From Doryteuthis pealeii (taxonomy: Eukaryota > Mollusca > Cephalopoda > Myopsida > Loliginidae), in contig CM042150.1 of the NCBI GenBank assembly GCA_023376005.1, forward strand, positions 78,658,079 to 78,722,078: a DNA stretch of 64,000 nt, given 5' to 3'. Both the position numbers and the translations under genes were made by a program. The notes under the pieces were generated by a model that saw nothing but the letters and a program-made list of their open reading frames with translations, did no database searches and was not told the DNA's origin. Within the stretch, counting starts at the first letter, position 1. Every line of letters starts with the position of its first letter. Shown in pieces: positions 55,388 through 64,000 of this stretch.

Positions 55388-56017
55388 CTAGCAAATATAT
55401 GCACCCTCCGGGTGCAAGTATTTAAGTTTAAATGTAATAAAATATTAGATTAAATCAGAAAGGCTAATGAAACAAATTAAGAATTCAAATAAAAAGATTT
55501 GAAACGGAGGGGGTATAATCGGAAAATAGAACAACTGAAACTTACTCTTTCATCACTTCCGTTTTTCAATGCTAAATTTTCCTAATTTAACTATTTAGTT
55601 AAAATAGGAAGTAAATAATAAAATTACAGTTATTTCTTCTTGTTAATGAATTTCTTTTAAGATTTATTGAAGAGATTTTTACTCATTCATTAAGAATAAA
55701 CCAAACAATTAGAAATCAATAATACCAAGCACATTTTTTTATTAAAATCAGTTTTTTTTAATATCAATATGCAAATTAGCTTTACGTTTACACTGAAAAC
55801 TGGTATTTTGTTGTATATATAAATACAATTGCATGTTATTAGTATTTAGGTAAGGCCAACAGTATTAATAATGTCAAACAGTTTTATTATTAATTGAGGT
55901 TTAAATAGAAATAGAATCATGGAGAATGTGACGTAAATATTTAAGGGAATTGTGACTTGAGTAGTAATATAGTTTCGGTTACAGACAGAAAAACACACAA
56001 TCTCCATTATAATAAGA
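55388..56017 (-). mobile_element. Helitron family 1, full-length non-autonomous copy (630 bp)
   Basis: The - strand starts A|TC at 56018/56017 (TCTTATTATAATGGAGATTG) and ends GCACCCGGAGGGTGC (6-bp stem hairpin at 55402-55416), ATATATTTG, CTAG, followed by T at 55387. 5' TC, a 3' hairpin, CTRR and an A|T target are the Helitron hallmarks. No TSD, as expected for Helitrons. No Rep/helicase. Confidence 0.9.
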
Positions 56018-56203
56018 TATAATGTATTTCTGCATAGTTCTTTCTTAAGAGTGTTTTGCACACCTAACACTTTAAAAGTTAAATAAAAATATAAATAAAT
56101 GGGGGAACTCTTTTTCCTATACAAAAACATACGTTTTTTTACAATCAACGCAAATAATATAATTTGACCATAGAGGAATATTTAATAATGAATAAAGAAT
56201 GTA

Positions 56204-56262
56204 TATAACCGAATGTAGTATACCAACTGAATGTAGAGAGGTATAAGCTATTGGATCATTGT
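56204..56262 (+). repeat. Unit of the AACCGAATRTAGT...CTATTGGATCA repeat
   Basis: ATAACCGAATGTAGTATACC and AAGCTATTGGATCATTG match units at 56880-57120. Confidence 0.6.
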
Positions 56263-56289
56263 TTTTTTATTACAGAATATACTTGTACT

Positions 56290-56524
56290 TTACATCTTTA
56301 GATATCTAACTATCTATCTATCTATCTATCTATCTCTATGTCTTTAGATATCTAGCCATCTTTACGTCTTTAGATATCTATCTATATATCTATCTATCTT
56401 TATGTCTTTAGATATCTATCTATCTATCTTTACGTCATAAGATATCTATCTATCTACCTATCTATGTATATATTTATCTTTACATCTTTAGATATCAATC
56501 TTATATAATATCTATCGATATAAT

Positions 56525-56591
<67 letters not shown>
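56290..56591. repeat. (TCTA)n with TTTAGATATCTA units, then (AT)n
   Basis: TATCTATC runs separated by CTTTAGATATCTA at 56293-56505, then pure AT at 56528-56591. Confidence 0.9.
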
Positions 56592-56595
<4 letters not shown>

Positions 56596-56879
56596 TTCTC
56601 TCACTTGCCATAATTAAACATTATAGAAAAATATACAAATATAAGTGCTCGTATGTCTGTGTGTTAGTGAATCTTAATAAGGACCTATTTATATACCTAT
56701 TTACATATCTACACACAAGAAAATCCACATACGTACACAGACACACACTGATATGTATTTCTCTCATGGTAGAGAGAGAAAAGGAGAACCAGAATGGATA
56801 TTTTTGCCCAAAATAATGCTTATGTGTGTGTTTGTGCGTGTGTAACTGTATACATGTGTTATTGGATTTGAATGTTTCT
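56592..56879. other. No gene seen
   Basis: Unrecognised, with a short TG patch near 56820-56840. Confidence 0.35.
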
Positions 56880-57120
56880 CAACGAATATAATTGTACCAA
56901 TAGTTCGTAGAGAGATATACGCGATATAATCAAATTGTTAATAACCGAATAAAATGTAGCAATTAGTAGTAGTTTTGTATATGCTATTGGATCAAAGTAT
57001 TTGTAACCAAATATGATAGTAGTAATTGGTCGTAGAGATATATGCGCTACTGAATCAGAGTATTCATAATGGTATATAGTTGTACAAATTGACTGTAGAG
57101 GATTTTATACTATATGAATT
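56880..57120 (+). repeat. Degenerate minisatellite, 55-75-bp unit, about 4 copies
   Basis: ATATAATTGTACCAATAGTT / AATAAAATGTAGCAATTAG / AATATGATAGTAGTAATTGG, each followed by CGTAGAGAGATAT or similar and CTATTGGATCAAAGTATT. Confidence 0.7.
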
Positions 57121-57372
57121 TATTTCCTATTATTTTCAAATCAGATTTGTATTTTATTTTTTCAAATTTGATTCAAATTTAGTTCGGATTTATGAGCTAC
57201 CTGATATTGGTAAATTTTATAAATCAATTTAGTCTGTAAAGGATTAGGTCACAGAAGCCTGTTTGCCCATCTGTACCAAAATAATACTTCTCTAATCTTT
57301 GAGGATCTCTCATCATCGTTTACATTCATGCAGGCTACTTGTCTAGCATCTGCCACAGGGGTCGACTTCTGA

Positions 57373-57666
57373 CACAAACGTTGCCGGGTGTCTTCGGCTC
57401 AAAACACGTTTATTGGCCGAAGTGAAGACGAACGTTCTATTTTGACAAACGTTGAAGTGCCCCAGTGTCAGTCACGTACGGGAGAGCAGGTGTGGTTTGA
57501 ATCTCTAAGAACTCATCCAGGCTGTTTTGGAGAAAGAAGAAGAAAAGAGAACAGGATTTGTCCTGATTGTTTGTCTGAACTTGTCGACATCATAAAAGAA
57601 ACTCCACTTCGTCTGCATATCTGGATAAGCACCGATGTGCAATGCCGTTTGAAGTTAAGAGAATAA
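57373..57666 (+). CDS. Unrecognised 98-codon open frame
   Basis: The frame is open from a stop at 57370-57372 to TAA at 57667-57669 and has no ATG, so if real it would be a terminal exon. It is Cys-, Arg- and Glu-containing and of mixed composition: segments VPQCQSRTGEQVWFESLRTH, CFGERRRKENRICPDCLSE and HIWISTDVQCRLKLRE. I recognise no domain. An AG at 57366 has a weak upstream pyrimidine run and does not enter this frame without a stop, which argues against a simple exon. It may be part of an unrecognised transposon. Confidence 0.18.
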   Translation, partial: HKRCRVSSAQNTFIGRSEDERSILTNVEVPQCQSRTGEQVWFESLRTHPGCFGERRRKENRICPDCLSELVDIIKETPLRLHIWISTDVQCRLKLRE

Positions 57667-57799
57667 ACAGCAATGACTGAAAAAAAAGAGTGAAACTGAG
57701 ACGCTAGTCCATAAATCGAAAAACACTGTACACTAAGTGGCTAAGTTGGATTCTGGAAGTTTAAAAAAATATTATTTTAAAAATAGCGATACTTAACTA

Positions 57800-58202
57800 T
57801 GGGGAAATTTATTTTCGTTGAAGGGATATTTTTGGTACCTTTCCGTCCACTAAGGACGATGGCGTAGTGTCCAAAAATATTTGCATTTGCGCAAGTGACT
57901 CTGGGGGCCAATTCCTGAGTGACAGTCTTTGGTGCACTGAATGCACACAAACTGTGATGCTTTCTGGGGCTGCTGTCTTTTTTTCCCTCGTTCTGGCTCT
58001 CTTTGCTGTCGAGTTTACTCTCATCTCAGCCTCACCCCTCTCCGTGCCTTGCTTAACTTTAAGGCGCCAGGCCTCTCTATTTTTTGCATTTACCTCCTAC
58101 GTGTTTGTGTCAATGGCATATCCTCAGTCTCTCCGGCAGACACCTTTAACTGGGTAAATCTTTAAATGGTTAAATTTACCTTCGTTGAAAGGATATATTT
58201 TT
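57800..58202 (-). pseudogene. LINE-Z C-terminal zinc finger and 3' end, with a second 3' tip
   Basis: The - strand reads FVCIQCTKDCHSGIGPQSHL and RKCKYFW (57870-57952), a C-x2-C...H...C finger that ends this LINE family's ORF. Upstream are basic ERGEAE- and REPERGKKRQQ-like segments in mixed frames. The 3' UTR phrase ATCCCTTCAACGAAAATAAA at 57810-57829 recurs as ATCCTTTCAACGAAGGTAAA (58173-58192), so a second, minimal copy of the same 3' end sits directly upstream. Confidence 0.7.
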
Positions 58203-58345
58203 ACGCATGAATCTAGCGACTTCACATCCTATTAAGAAAATGTATATGTCTATTAATTCAAATAATCAAATGGAATAAAATAGGTAAATTCTATTTCCTC
58301 ATATTCATATTGAAGCATAATATCATTGACTACCTAAAATTGTAG

Positions 58346-58457
58346 TGGATATTTGTTTACTGGCATATCAACTTTTTGTGGGTTATCTAATAGGGAAAGG
58401 TTATTAACTTGCAGATGCCTGATTGTAATCATAACTATAGTTTCCAGTTTCATTGCA
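58346..58457 (-). repeat. Shared tail plus SINE body, split by LINE-N
   Basis: GTTTACTGGCATATCAACTT, GGGTTATCTAATAGGG and GATTGTAATCATAACTATAG, ending in CCAGTTTCATTGCA, the LINE-N target. It resumes after 59037. Confidence 0.65.
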
Positions 58458-59037
58458 AGAAAGGCACTTCAGACACATATGAGCAAATCTAAAATCCCAT
58501 ATACAGATCTGAAACCAACCATAAACAAATTTATATTAGACAAATGGCAGAAATCATGGGACAATCTGACTCAAAACAAGCTCCATGAAATACAGGAAGT
58601 TATTGGAGAGTGGCCGATAGCCCACAGAAGTATTAGAAGAGAAGAAGTAATACTCGCCAGATTGCGTATTGGGCACACCCACATTACCCATTCGTACCTG
58701 TTAAAAGGGGAGGGTGCCCCAGTGTGCCCAACATGCAAAATACAACTTATAACCAAGCATATCCTTCTAAATTGTAACAGACTTAAACATATCCGCGCAA
58801 ATTACTATCAAGCTAGAAACCTGAAAGACATCTTCAAGAATACAAACCCTGAAAACATTTTAAATTTTATTAAAAAAAGCAACCTTTTCAACAAAATATA
58901 ACAGAACATAACCAATTATCTCCATAGAACCACTACCTTAAAGTCTGAAATCCAAAATAACCTTTTTGGCATTAAATGACCCACAGGGGTTGATATGCCG
59001 TTAAACAAAACTCAAACTCAAGCCCAGTTTCATTGCA
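58444..59037 (+). pseudogene. LINE-N 3' fragment with 14-bp TSDs
   Basis: The element is 58458-59023 (566 bp) between perfect repeats CCAGTTTCATTGCA (58444-58457, 59024-59037). It is 5'-truncated. The open frame runs through KSKIPYTDLKPTINKFILDK, WQKSWDNLTQNKLHEI, EEVILARLRIGHTHITHSYL and CPTCKIQLITKHILLNC (CCHC knuckle) to a stop at 58901. This is the region after RNase H in I/Jockey-like LINE polyproteins. The 3' UTR ends GGCATTAAATGACCCACAGG, GGTTGATATGCCGTTAAACA, AAACTCAAACTCAAG, identical in kind to the SINE-D tail. An ATG-initiated 182-codon frame from 58353 joins unrelated SINE sequence and is not a real protein. Confidence 0.92.
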
Positions 59038-59244
59038 TAATTTGAACATTGCACTTTCTTTCTTTAAGATTTTATTTGTACACAGATTGTGTTAAGTGTT
59101 CCTTTCTAACATCATCTTTTTGTATGAAATTATAGGGCTTCGAGGGACTAATAAAAATAAGCTTCAGTAAAGAATAATAAAGTCCTTTTTAATACAAATG
59201 ATTTGCACACAACTATATGGTTTCAAGTATTCCTTTTTGTTTCC

Positions 59245-59375
59245 AAACAGACCGATTCTGGCTAGAATGAAGCTGGAAATAATGACATGGAGTACTCTAT
59301 ACTTTCCAGGGCTCTGGAACTGGAGCCTCACCACCTCTTGCCGTTTATTGTCATACCCAGGATAATCCTGGTGTG
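59245..59375 (-). repeat. SINE-D core fragment
   Basis: The reverse complement: TATCCTGGGTATGACAATAA, GGTGAGGCTCCAGTTCCAG and TCATTATTTCCAGCTTCATT. It sits in units of the ATATGGTTTCAAGTATTCC repeat. Confidence 0.7.
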
Positions 59376-59767
59376 AACACAGCCGGTATTTCAGTGTGGT
59401 TGACAACGTATCTGTTCGTGTGCATATTGGGTATTTTCTTTTCTTTTTAAACACACAAGAGAAGCCCCTGAAGCAGATGCATGGCTCCTCTGTAAAGAAT
59501 GAGTGTTCGTGAAGATTTTCTGTTTATCAATGTGCATTAGTGCGTCACCTGACCGACTAGCAACCCACTGAGAATCCTTAACAATATTTCTTTGGCGTAA
59601 CTACCTGAGTCCATTTTCACAGCTCTGCTTACCATCACACGTAAAAAACGAGACCGGCTTAATATTCTCGCTCTCTATTACATCATCGGAAAATTGATGA
59701 GATTGTCTACAAAAAACATGCCCATGAATAATACAGTACTTGCTGGTTTTGTTGATGTTATTTTCGT
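59376..59767. other. No gene seen
   Basis: Unrecognised DNA. Confidence 0.35.
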
Positions 59768-59890
59768 TTGGTTTAGATTATTTAACGGTGTATCAACCCC
59801 GTATGGATTTTTTAATGTCGGAATTTTACTCATTTTTAATGTCTCATTATAATCATAGCTAAATTCCCAGCTTTCCATTGCAATCATTTT
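59768..59890 (-). repeat. Shared tail plus short SINE body
   Basis: GTTTGGTTTAGATTATTTAA, GGTGTATCAACCCCGTATGG and TTATAATCATAGCTAAATTC, related to 46652-46740 and 58346-58457. Confidence 0.6.
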
Positions 59891-59961
59891 TAAATCACAC
59901 TTGTTGTTTGGCTATAATATTCATTCGTTTTTCACAATTATATGCTATCAAGTATTCCTAT

Positions 59962-60427
59962 CTAATACTCACAGGCCCTATCTTGGGCTAGACGGGCGGT
60001 CGGAGAGGCCCCCTCCGATCAATCGGCTGGTCACGTCAAGCCCTAGCACCTATATGATTTTTCCAACCCTATTGCCCTTATGGCAAGCCCCAACCCCTTT
60101 TTATCATATGGGTGCTAGAAGGCGGTGGCTGTGGGTCTACATATCCTGGGAATGACGTTAAACTCTATCTGATGGTGAGGTTCCAGTTTTGGAGGTTTGG
60201 GGAATGTGGAGCACCCCTTCATCACCATTGCTCCCTGGTCCACTCTGACCTGGAGTGGTAGTACCTGTTAGGGTCCCATCTATGGGTTAAATGGAAAAAT
60301 GTATTTATAAAAAAATTGTATTATCCATTAAGAATTGATTTATTTCAAAACTTTATCGGCATTAAATGAACCACTGAGGTTGATATGCCATAAAACAAAC
60401 CAAATCAAACCAAACTAATACTCACAG
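59962..60427 (+). mobile_element. SINE-D, 5'-truncated with 13-bp TSDs, inserted in a minisatellite
   Basis: The element is 59975-60414 between perfect repeats CTAATACTCACAG (59962-59974, 60415-60427). It starts mid-module at GCCCTATCTTGGGCTAGACG and ends GGCATTAAATGAACCACTG...ACAAACCAAATCAAACC. The target is a unit of the roughly 50-bp array, which continues on both sides. Confidence 0.93.
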
Positions 60428-61160
60428 TAATTACACAATCATATTGATTCAAATATTCCTGTATAGTGCTAATGATATTTACCCAATTATATGGTATCGA
60501 GTATACTTATGTACCTAATACTAACATTCCTTACATAATTATATGCTATCAAGTATTCCTATCTGATACTAATAAGGTATAGACAATTATATACTATCGT
60601 ATGACTACCAAATACTCATAGTATTTACACAATGATATAGTATCATGTATTGCTATATTATACTAACATGTTTTACACCTTCGAATGGTATCAAGTACTT
60701 TTATCTAATACCAATAATGTAAACACAATTACAAGGTATCAATTGTTCCTATCGAATACTAATTCTATTTAGACAATTTGATGGTAACAAATATTTCTTG
60801 CGAATATTAATAATATTTACACAATTATATGTCATCAAGTATTGCTATATAATACTAACAATTTTTACTCATTAGTATAGTATCAAGTATTCCTAACTAA
60901 TACTAATAATCCATGCACTATTATATGGTTTAACGTAGGTATTCTTATTTAACAATAATCATTTGTTTGTTTATTTTCATTGATATGGTTTCAAATATTC
61001 TTATGTTAAACCAACAATTTGCACAAAATTATATGGTTGGAAGTAGCTAATAATAGTAGTAAATAATTATAGTCCCAATAATCTGTTCTTGATACAAATA
61101 ATTTGAATACGGTTATATGGTTTGAAGTATTAGCATGTCTATTATCATTATTGAAGTATA
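60428..61160 (+). repeat. Degenerate minisatellite, roughly 50-bp unit
   Basis: The recurring unit is close to ACACAATTATATGGTATCAA followed by GTATTCCTATCTAATACTAA, spaced 45-65 bp, about 13-15 copies. It begins before the SINE insertion (59925-59961). Scattered single units occur at 3380-3510, 12286-12643, 32085-32215, 32941-33110 and 34990-35190. Confidence 0.85.
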
Positions 61161-61265
61161 ACGCATAGATGAATAAACCCTCTCTTATTTTTAAATGAAA
61201 AATAATGAATCTTCTACTAAATCAAAGATACAAATATTTTACTATTTCTAGTGGAACATAGTGTA

Positions 61266-61837
61266 CTAGCAAATATATGCACCCTCCGGGTGCAAGTATT
61301 TAAGTTTTAATGTAATGAAATATCGTATTAAATTAGAGGCAGACAAAAAGATATGTAACAGAGTTATAATAGAAAAATAAAAATGAAACTACTCTTCCAT
61401 CACTCCCGTCTTTCATTGCTGAAACTTATTTAACTATTTAGTTAAATTAGGAAATAAAGAATAAAATTACACTTATTAATGGATTTCATTTAGATTCATG
61501 GAAGAGATTTTTGCTTATATTCATTAAAATAAAAAAAACAGAAATCAATAATACTAAGCACGTATTTATTAAAATCACATTTTTAATATCAATATGCAAA
61601 GTAGCCTTCCCATTCACACTGCAAACCGCTATATATATAATACAATTGCATGTTATTTGTATGTAGATATGGACAACACTATTAAGGGTGAAGAAATTTT
61701 ATTAATAATTGAGGTTCAAATTAAATATAAATAAAATCATGGAGAATGTGATGTAAATAACTATGTTAATTGTGACTCCATTAGTAATATAGTTTCGGTT
61801 ACAGACAGAAAAACACACAATCTCCATTATAATAAGA
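61266..61837 (-). mobile_element. Helitron family 1, full-length non-autonomous copy (572 bp)
   Basis: TC start at 61837/61836, and 3' GCACCCGGAGGGTGC hairpin then CTAG at 61266-61269 with T beyond. It follows 55388-56017 throughout. Its 5' end abuts the (AAT)n tail of LINE-R. Confidence 0.9.
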
Positions 61838-62520
61838 TTATTATTATTATTATTATTTTATTTGCTCCTTTTGAGTTTTCACATCAGCATTAGCTGATGG
61901 TCTTTCCCTGGAGTCTGAGTGACAGCAAGTCTCCTCAGGTCTCCAGGACTCTTCTGAGTATTCTGGCAGATTGCAGCAGTGCAGTGTTCTGAATGGTTTC
62001 AATCCTTCCTCTGATTTCCAAACTTTCCAAACCCTTTTCTAATCCTTTTGGGACTGTTCCAAGTGCACCAACTACAATTGGTATCACTTTCATATTCCAT
62101 AACTTTTTCAGTTCTCTGGCAAGATCCATATATTTGTCCATTTTTTCATTTTCCTTTAGCTTCACCCTGTGATCTGCTGGCACTGCAAAATCCACCAGTT
62201 GACAAGTTCTTTCTTTTTTGTTTATCAACACTAGGCCTGGTCTTCTTGCTGGGATAAGGTGATCCGTTTTTATTTTCAAAGTCCCAGAGAATTTTATGCG
62301 TTTGTTCTCGAGAACAGATTCTGGTTTATGCATATACCATTTTGTTGTATGGTCAAAATTAATTTTTTTGCATAATTCCTAGTGGATCACCTTCCCAACC
62401 CAGTCGTGTCTAGTTTTGTATTCTCGTTGTGCTAGTTTGCTACATTCGTAGAGTATATGGTTTACAGTCTCATCTCTATTACCGCAAAGTCTACATTTAC
62501 TATTTTGTTGGGTCTTATCA
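61838..62520 (-). pseudogene. LINE-R 3' end: CCHC plus RLE domain, nearly open
   Basis: This is the best-preserved LINE-R copy. On the - strand it starts right after (AAT)n (62521-62555) with DKTQQNSKCRLCGNRDETVN, HILYECSKLAQREYKTRHDW and VGKVIH, an intact C-x2-C-x7-H-x4-C. After one frameshift (near 62350) the frame at 61935-62333 reads MHKPESVLE, DHLIPARRPGLVLINKKERT, CQLVDFAVPADHRVKLKE, IPIVVGALGTVPKG and ARILRRVLET, stop. The endonuclease PD motif is mutated to PG (GAC to GGC at 62235-62237), which should abolish cleavage. The tail is (AAT)n at 61837-61858. Confidence 0.9.
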
Positions 62521-62555
<35 letters not shown>

Positions 62556-62930
62556 CGATGTTTCCCACCTGCCGCAGGTTTCCAAGATTCTTCTGAGTAT
62601 TCTAGCCGATCTTTACATTGCTGTAGTTTGGATGGTCTCGATTCTTCGTCTGATTTCCAATTCACCCAAATTCTTTTTCACATCTTTGGGGACCGTTTCA
62701 ATGACATCAATTACAATTAGTGCGACCTTCACCTTCATGGGCCACAGTTTTCTGCGTTCTCTGGCAAGGTCAAAGTATATGTCTACCTTTTCGCTTTTTC
62801 ATTTTCCCTCAGTGGTCGACCGAAACGGCAAAATCCACGAGATGACAGGTTCTTTTCTTGTTGTCAATCAATACTAAGTCTGGTCTCCTGGCCGGATTAG
62901 GTGATCCGTTTCTACCTCGATCATATTATT
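62521..62930 (-). pseudogene. LINE-R related copy, older, upstream in tandem
   Basis: The (AAT)n tail 62521-62555 belongs to this copy. The - strand then gives, with stops, GNPARRPDLVLIDNKKRT-like, CHLVDFAV and DIYFDLARERRKLWPMKVK-like sequence and ILRRILETCGR. It is a diverged subfamily: the 3' UTR is much shorter. A degenerate AATAATAAT stretch near 62925-62955 lies at its 5' junction. Confidence 0.8.
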
Positions 62931-63024
62931 ATTTCTCGTGGTATTATTTATTACCAAACTCAATAGCATTAAAACTCTGTAACCAAAATTAAAATTGCAA
63001 CGTCTATGTAACCTAAAGTTTGAA

Positions 63025-63026
<2 letters not shown>

Positions 63027-63088
<62 letters not shown>

Positions 63089-63130
63089 GTGTGTTTGCCT
63101 GTGCGTGTGTGGTGTATGTGCGTGCCTGTG
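63027..63130. repeat. (AT)n-(GT)n microsatellite
   Basis: AT then GT with GC interruptions. Confidence 0.92.
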
Positions 63131-64000
63131 TGTAAGGAATGTAATTATTGTTGTACTGCAACATATTCATATTTTTGTTTACAGTCTCAATGATTTAAAG
63201 TTTGTCAATAAACAATATCTAAAGATATACGTTTCAGTAGTATCATATTCCACGGGAAGTAATAAAACTCTGTTTCTGTATCATTGTCCGTCAGTATTAT
63301 TGCTTTTGACTGGTATCATTCTAACATTACTTTTAGATTGTTGTTTTTTATCGTTCTCGTGTCGTATTTATTATTGTGCAAATGACAACCTCAATGAGAT
63401 GCGATAAAGAATCTAATGCAATTAATATTTGGAAAAAAAAAACAAAAAAAAAACTGAATATTCGTTATATTTCGATTTTAACTCCAAAACTAGAGTCCAG
63501 AATATACTTTAAATTATTTGGTGTGTGTTGAGGAACGTTATTTTTATAGAATTGCTTCTAAGAATTCGGCTACGCCTCTGCTCTCTTTTCTATTAGTTTC
63601 AGCTAATCACAATAGCCCGCAGCATGGAAAATCTCCCTGCAGTTTTATAATTCTTGTGGCTTCCCGTATCTTCGTTTGAAGGTAATGAAAACCAACCTCT
63701 TTTCCAAATCTACACTAGAAACCAAATCCCCATCGTATGCTGAAAGTCTGTTTGCGGGCATTTTGTGGCTTCTGTTTTCTCAAGCTTAATTCCGGGTTTT
63801 AAAGAAGTTGGTTTGAAAACCTGCATTTATTAATATAAGTAAACGAAATCGCATTCATTCCTTAAGAGAACTTGGTTACGGCTGCACTTTTGATAAAGTC
63901 CTTTTATGTCCCTATTTGAAATTACAGTCTTATTCCTGGGTACTTACAATCTCTAGCCACTTGTTTCGAGTCTTACACACGGTATCTAGTTGCCAGTCTA
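63131..64000. other. No gene seen
   Basis: Unique-looking DNA with an A-rich run near 63434-63452. No supported frame. Confidence 0.4.

Noticed and set aside
58353..58901. 182-codon frame starting at the first in-frame start codon
   Set aside because: The first about 35 codons are SINE sequence outside the LINE-N insertion, as the TSD shows; only 58458 onward is LINE.

Overview
The window is animal (eukaryotic) genomic DNA from a very repeat-rich, AT-rich genome. The repeat families point to a mollusc, most likely a coleoid cephalopod such as an octopus: tRNA-headed SINEs, a 45-bp 3' tail of the type ending ...TTGATATGCCGTTAAACAAA, LINE remnants with YADDLALH and NYTRMLRA-like segments, and long (AT)n/(AC)n arrays. 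That placement rests on recalled family resemblance, not on a search. I see no complete host gene. Nearly every longer open frame is simple repeat read as protein (IYIYIY, THTHTH, SSSS/KKKK) or decayed transposon. Two short frames look less repeat-like: a possible first coding exon of a secreted protein at 20452-20640 (-) and an unrecognised 98-codon frame at 57373-57666 (+).

Working names used here. SINE-A: tRNA head with GCTCAGTCGG and GGTTCGATACC. SINE-B: tRNA head, ends in (TA)n. SINE-C: tRNA-like head plus 21-bp internal repeats. SINE-D: about 600 bp (long) or about 200 bp (short), ends in the GGCATTAAATGACCC...GATATGCCGT tail. LINE-R: restriction-like-endonuclease LINE ending in (AAT)n. 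LINE-N: LINE with RNase H end and CCHC knuckle, carrying the same 3' tail as SINE-D. LINE-Z: YADD reverse-transcriptase LINE with C-terminal zinc finger.

Layout. 0-7 kb: a 5S rRNA-derived remnant, SINE-C, a full SINE-D with perfect 14-bp target-site duplications (TSDs), a LINE-R copy, two SINE-A copies, and a 312-bp densely folded insert with 14-bp TSDs. 7-17 kb: microsatellites, a fold-back element, a 4-copy minisatellite, a Helitron-like copy, and chimeric and tandem LINE-R copies. 17-28 kb: a mariner-like pseudogene, AT arrays, LINE-Z ends, and a SINE-B carrying a 140-bp 28S rRNA segment. 28-36 kb: a 1.2-kb purine tract, fold-backs, a Helitron, SINE-A, and a Tc1-like remnant with a 62-bp perfect palindrome. 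36-48 kb: AT/AC arrays, a large fold-back, LINE-N, SINE-B, tandem LINE-R and SINE-C. 48-64 kb: a second purine tract, SINE-B and SINE-D copies, three related Helitron copies, two degenerate minisatellite arrays interrupted by retroposons, LINE-N with TSDs, and tandem LINE-R.

How the parts work together. The window is a record of mobile elements that use each other. SINE-D and LINE-N share one 3' tail, and TSDs define the end of both, as expected if the LINE machinery mobilises the SINE. LINE-R copies repeatedly begin inside (AAT)n tracts, including the tails of other LINE-R copies. Fold-back elements and SINE-B tails sit against (AT)n arrays. The best candidates for something undescribed are the 312-bp structured insert at 5738-6049 and the 28S-containing SINE at 24265-24600.
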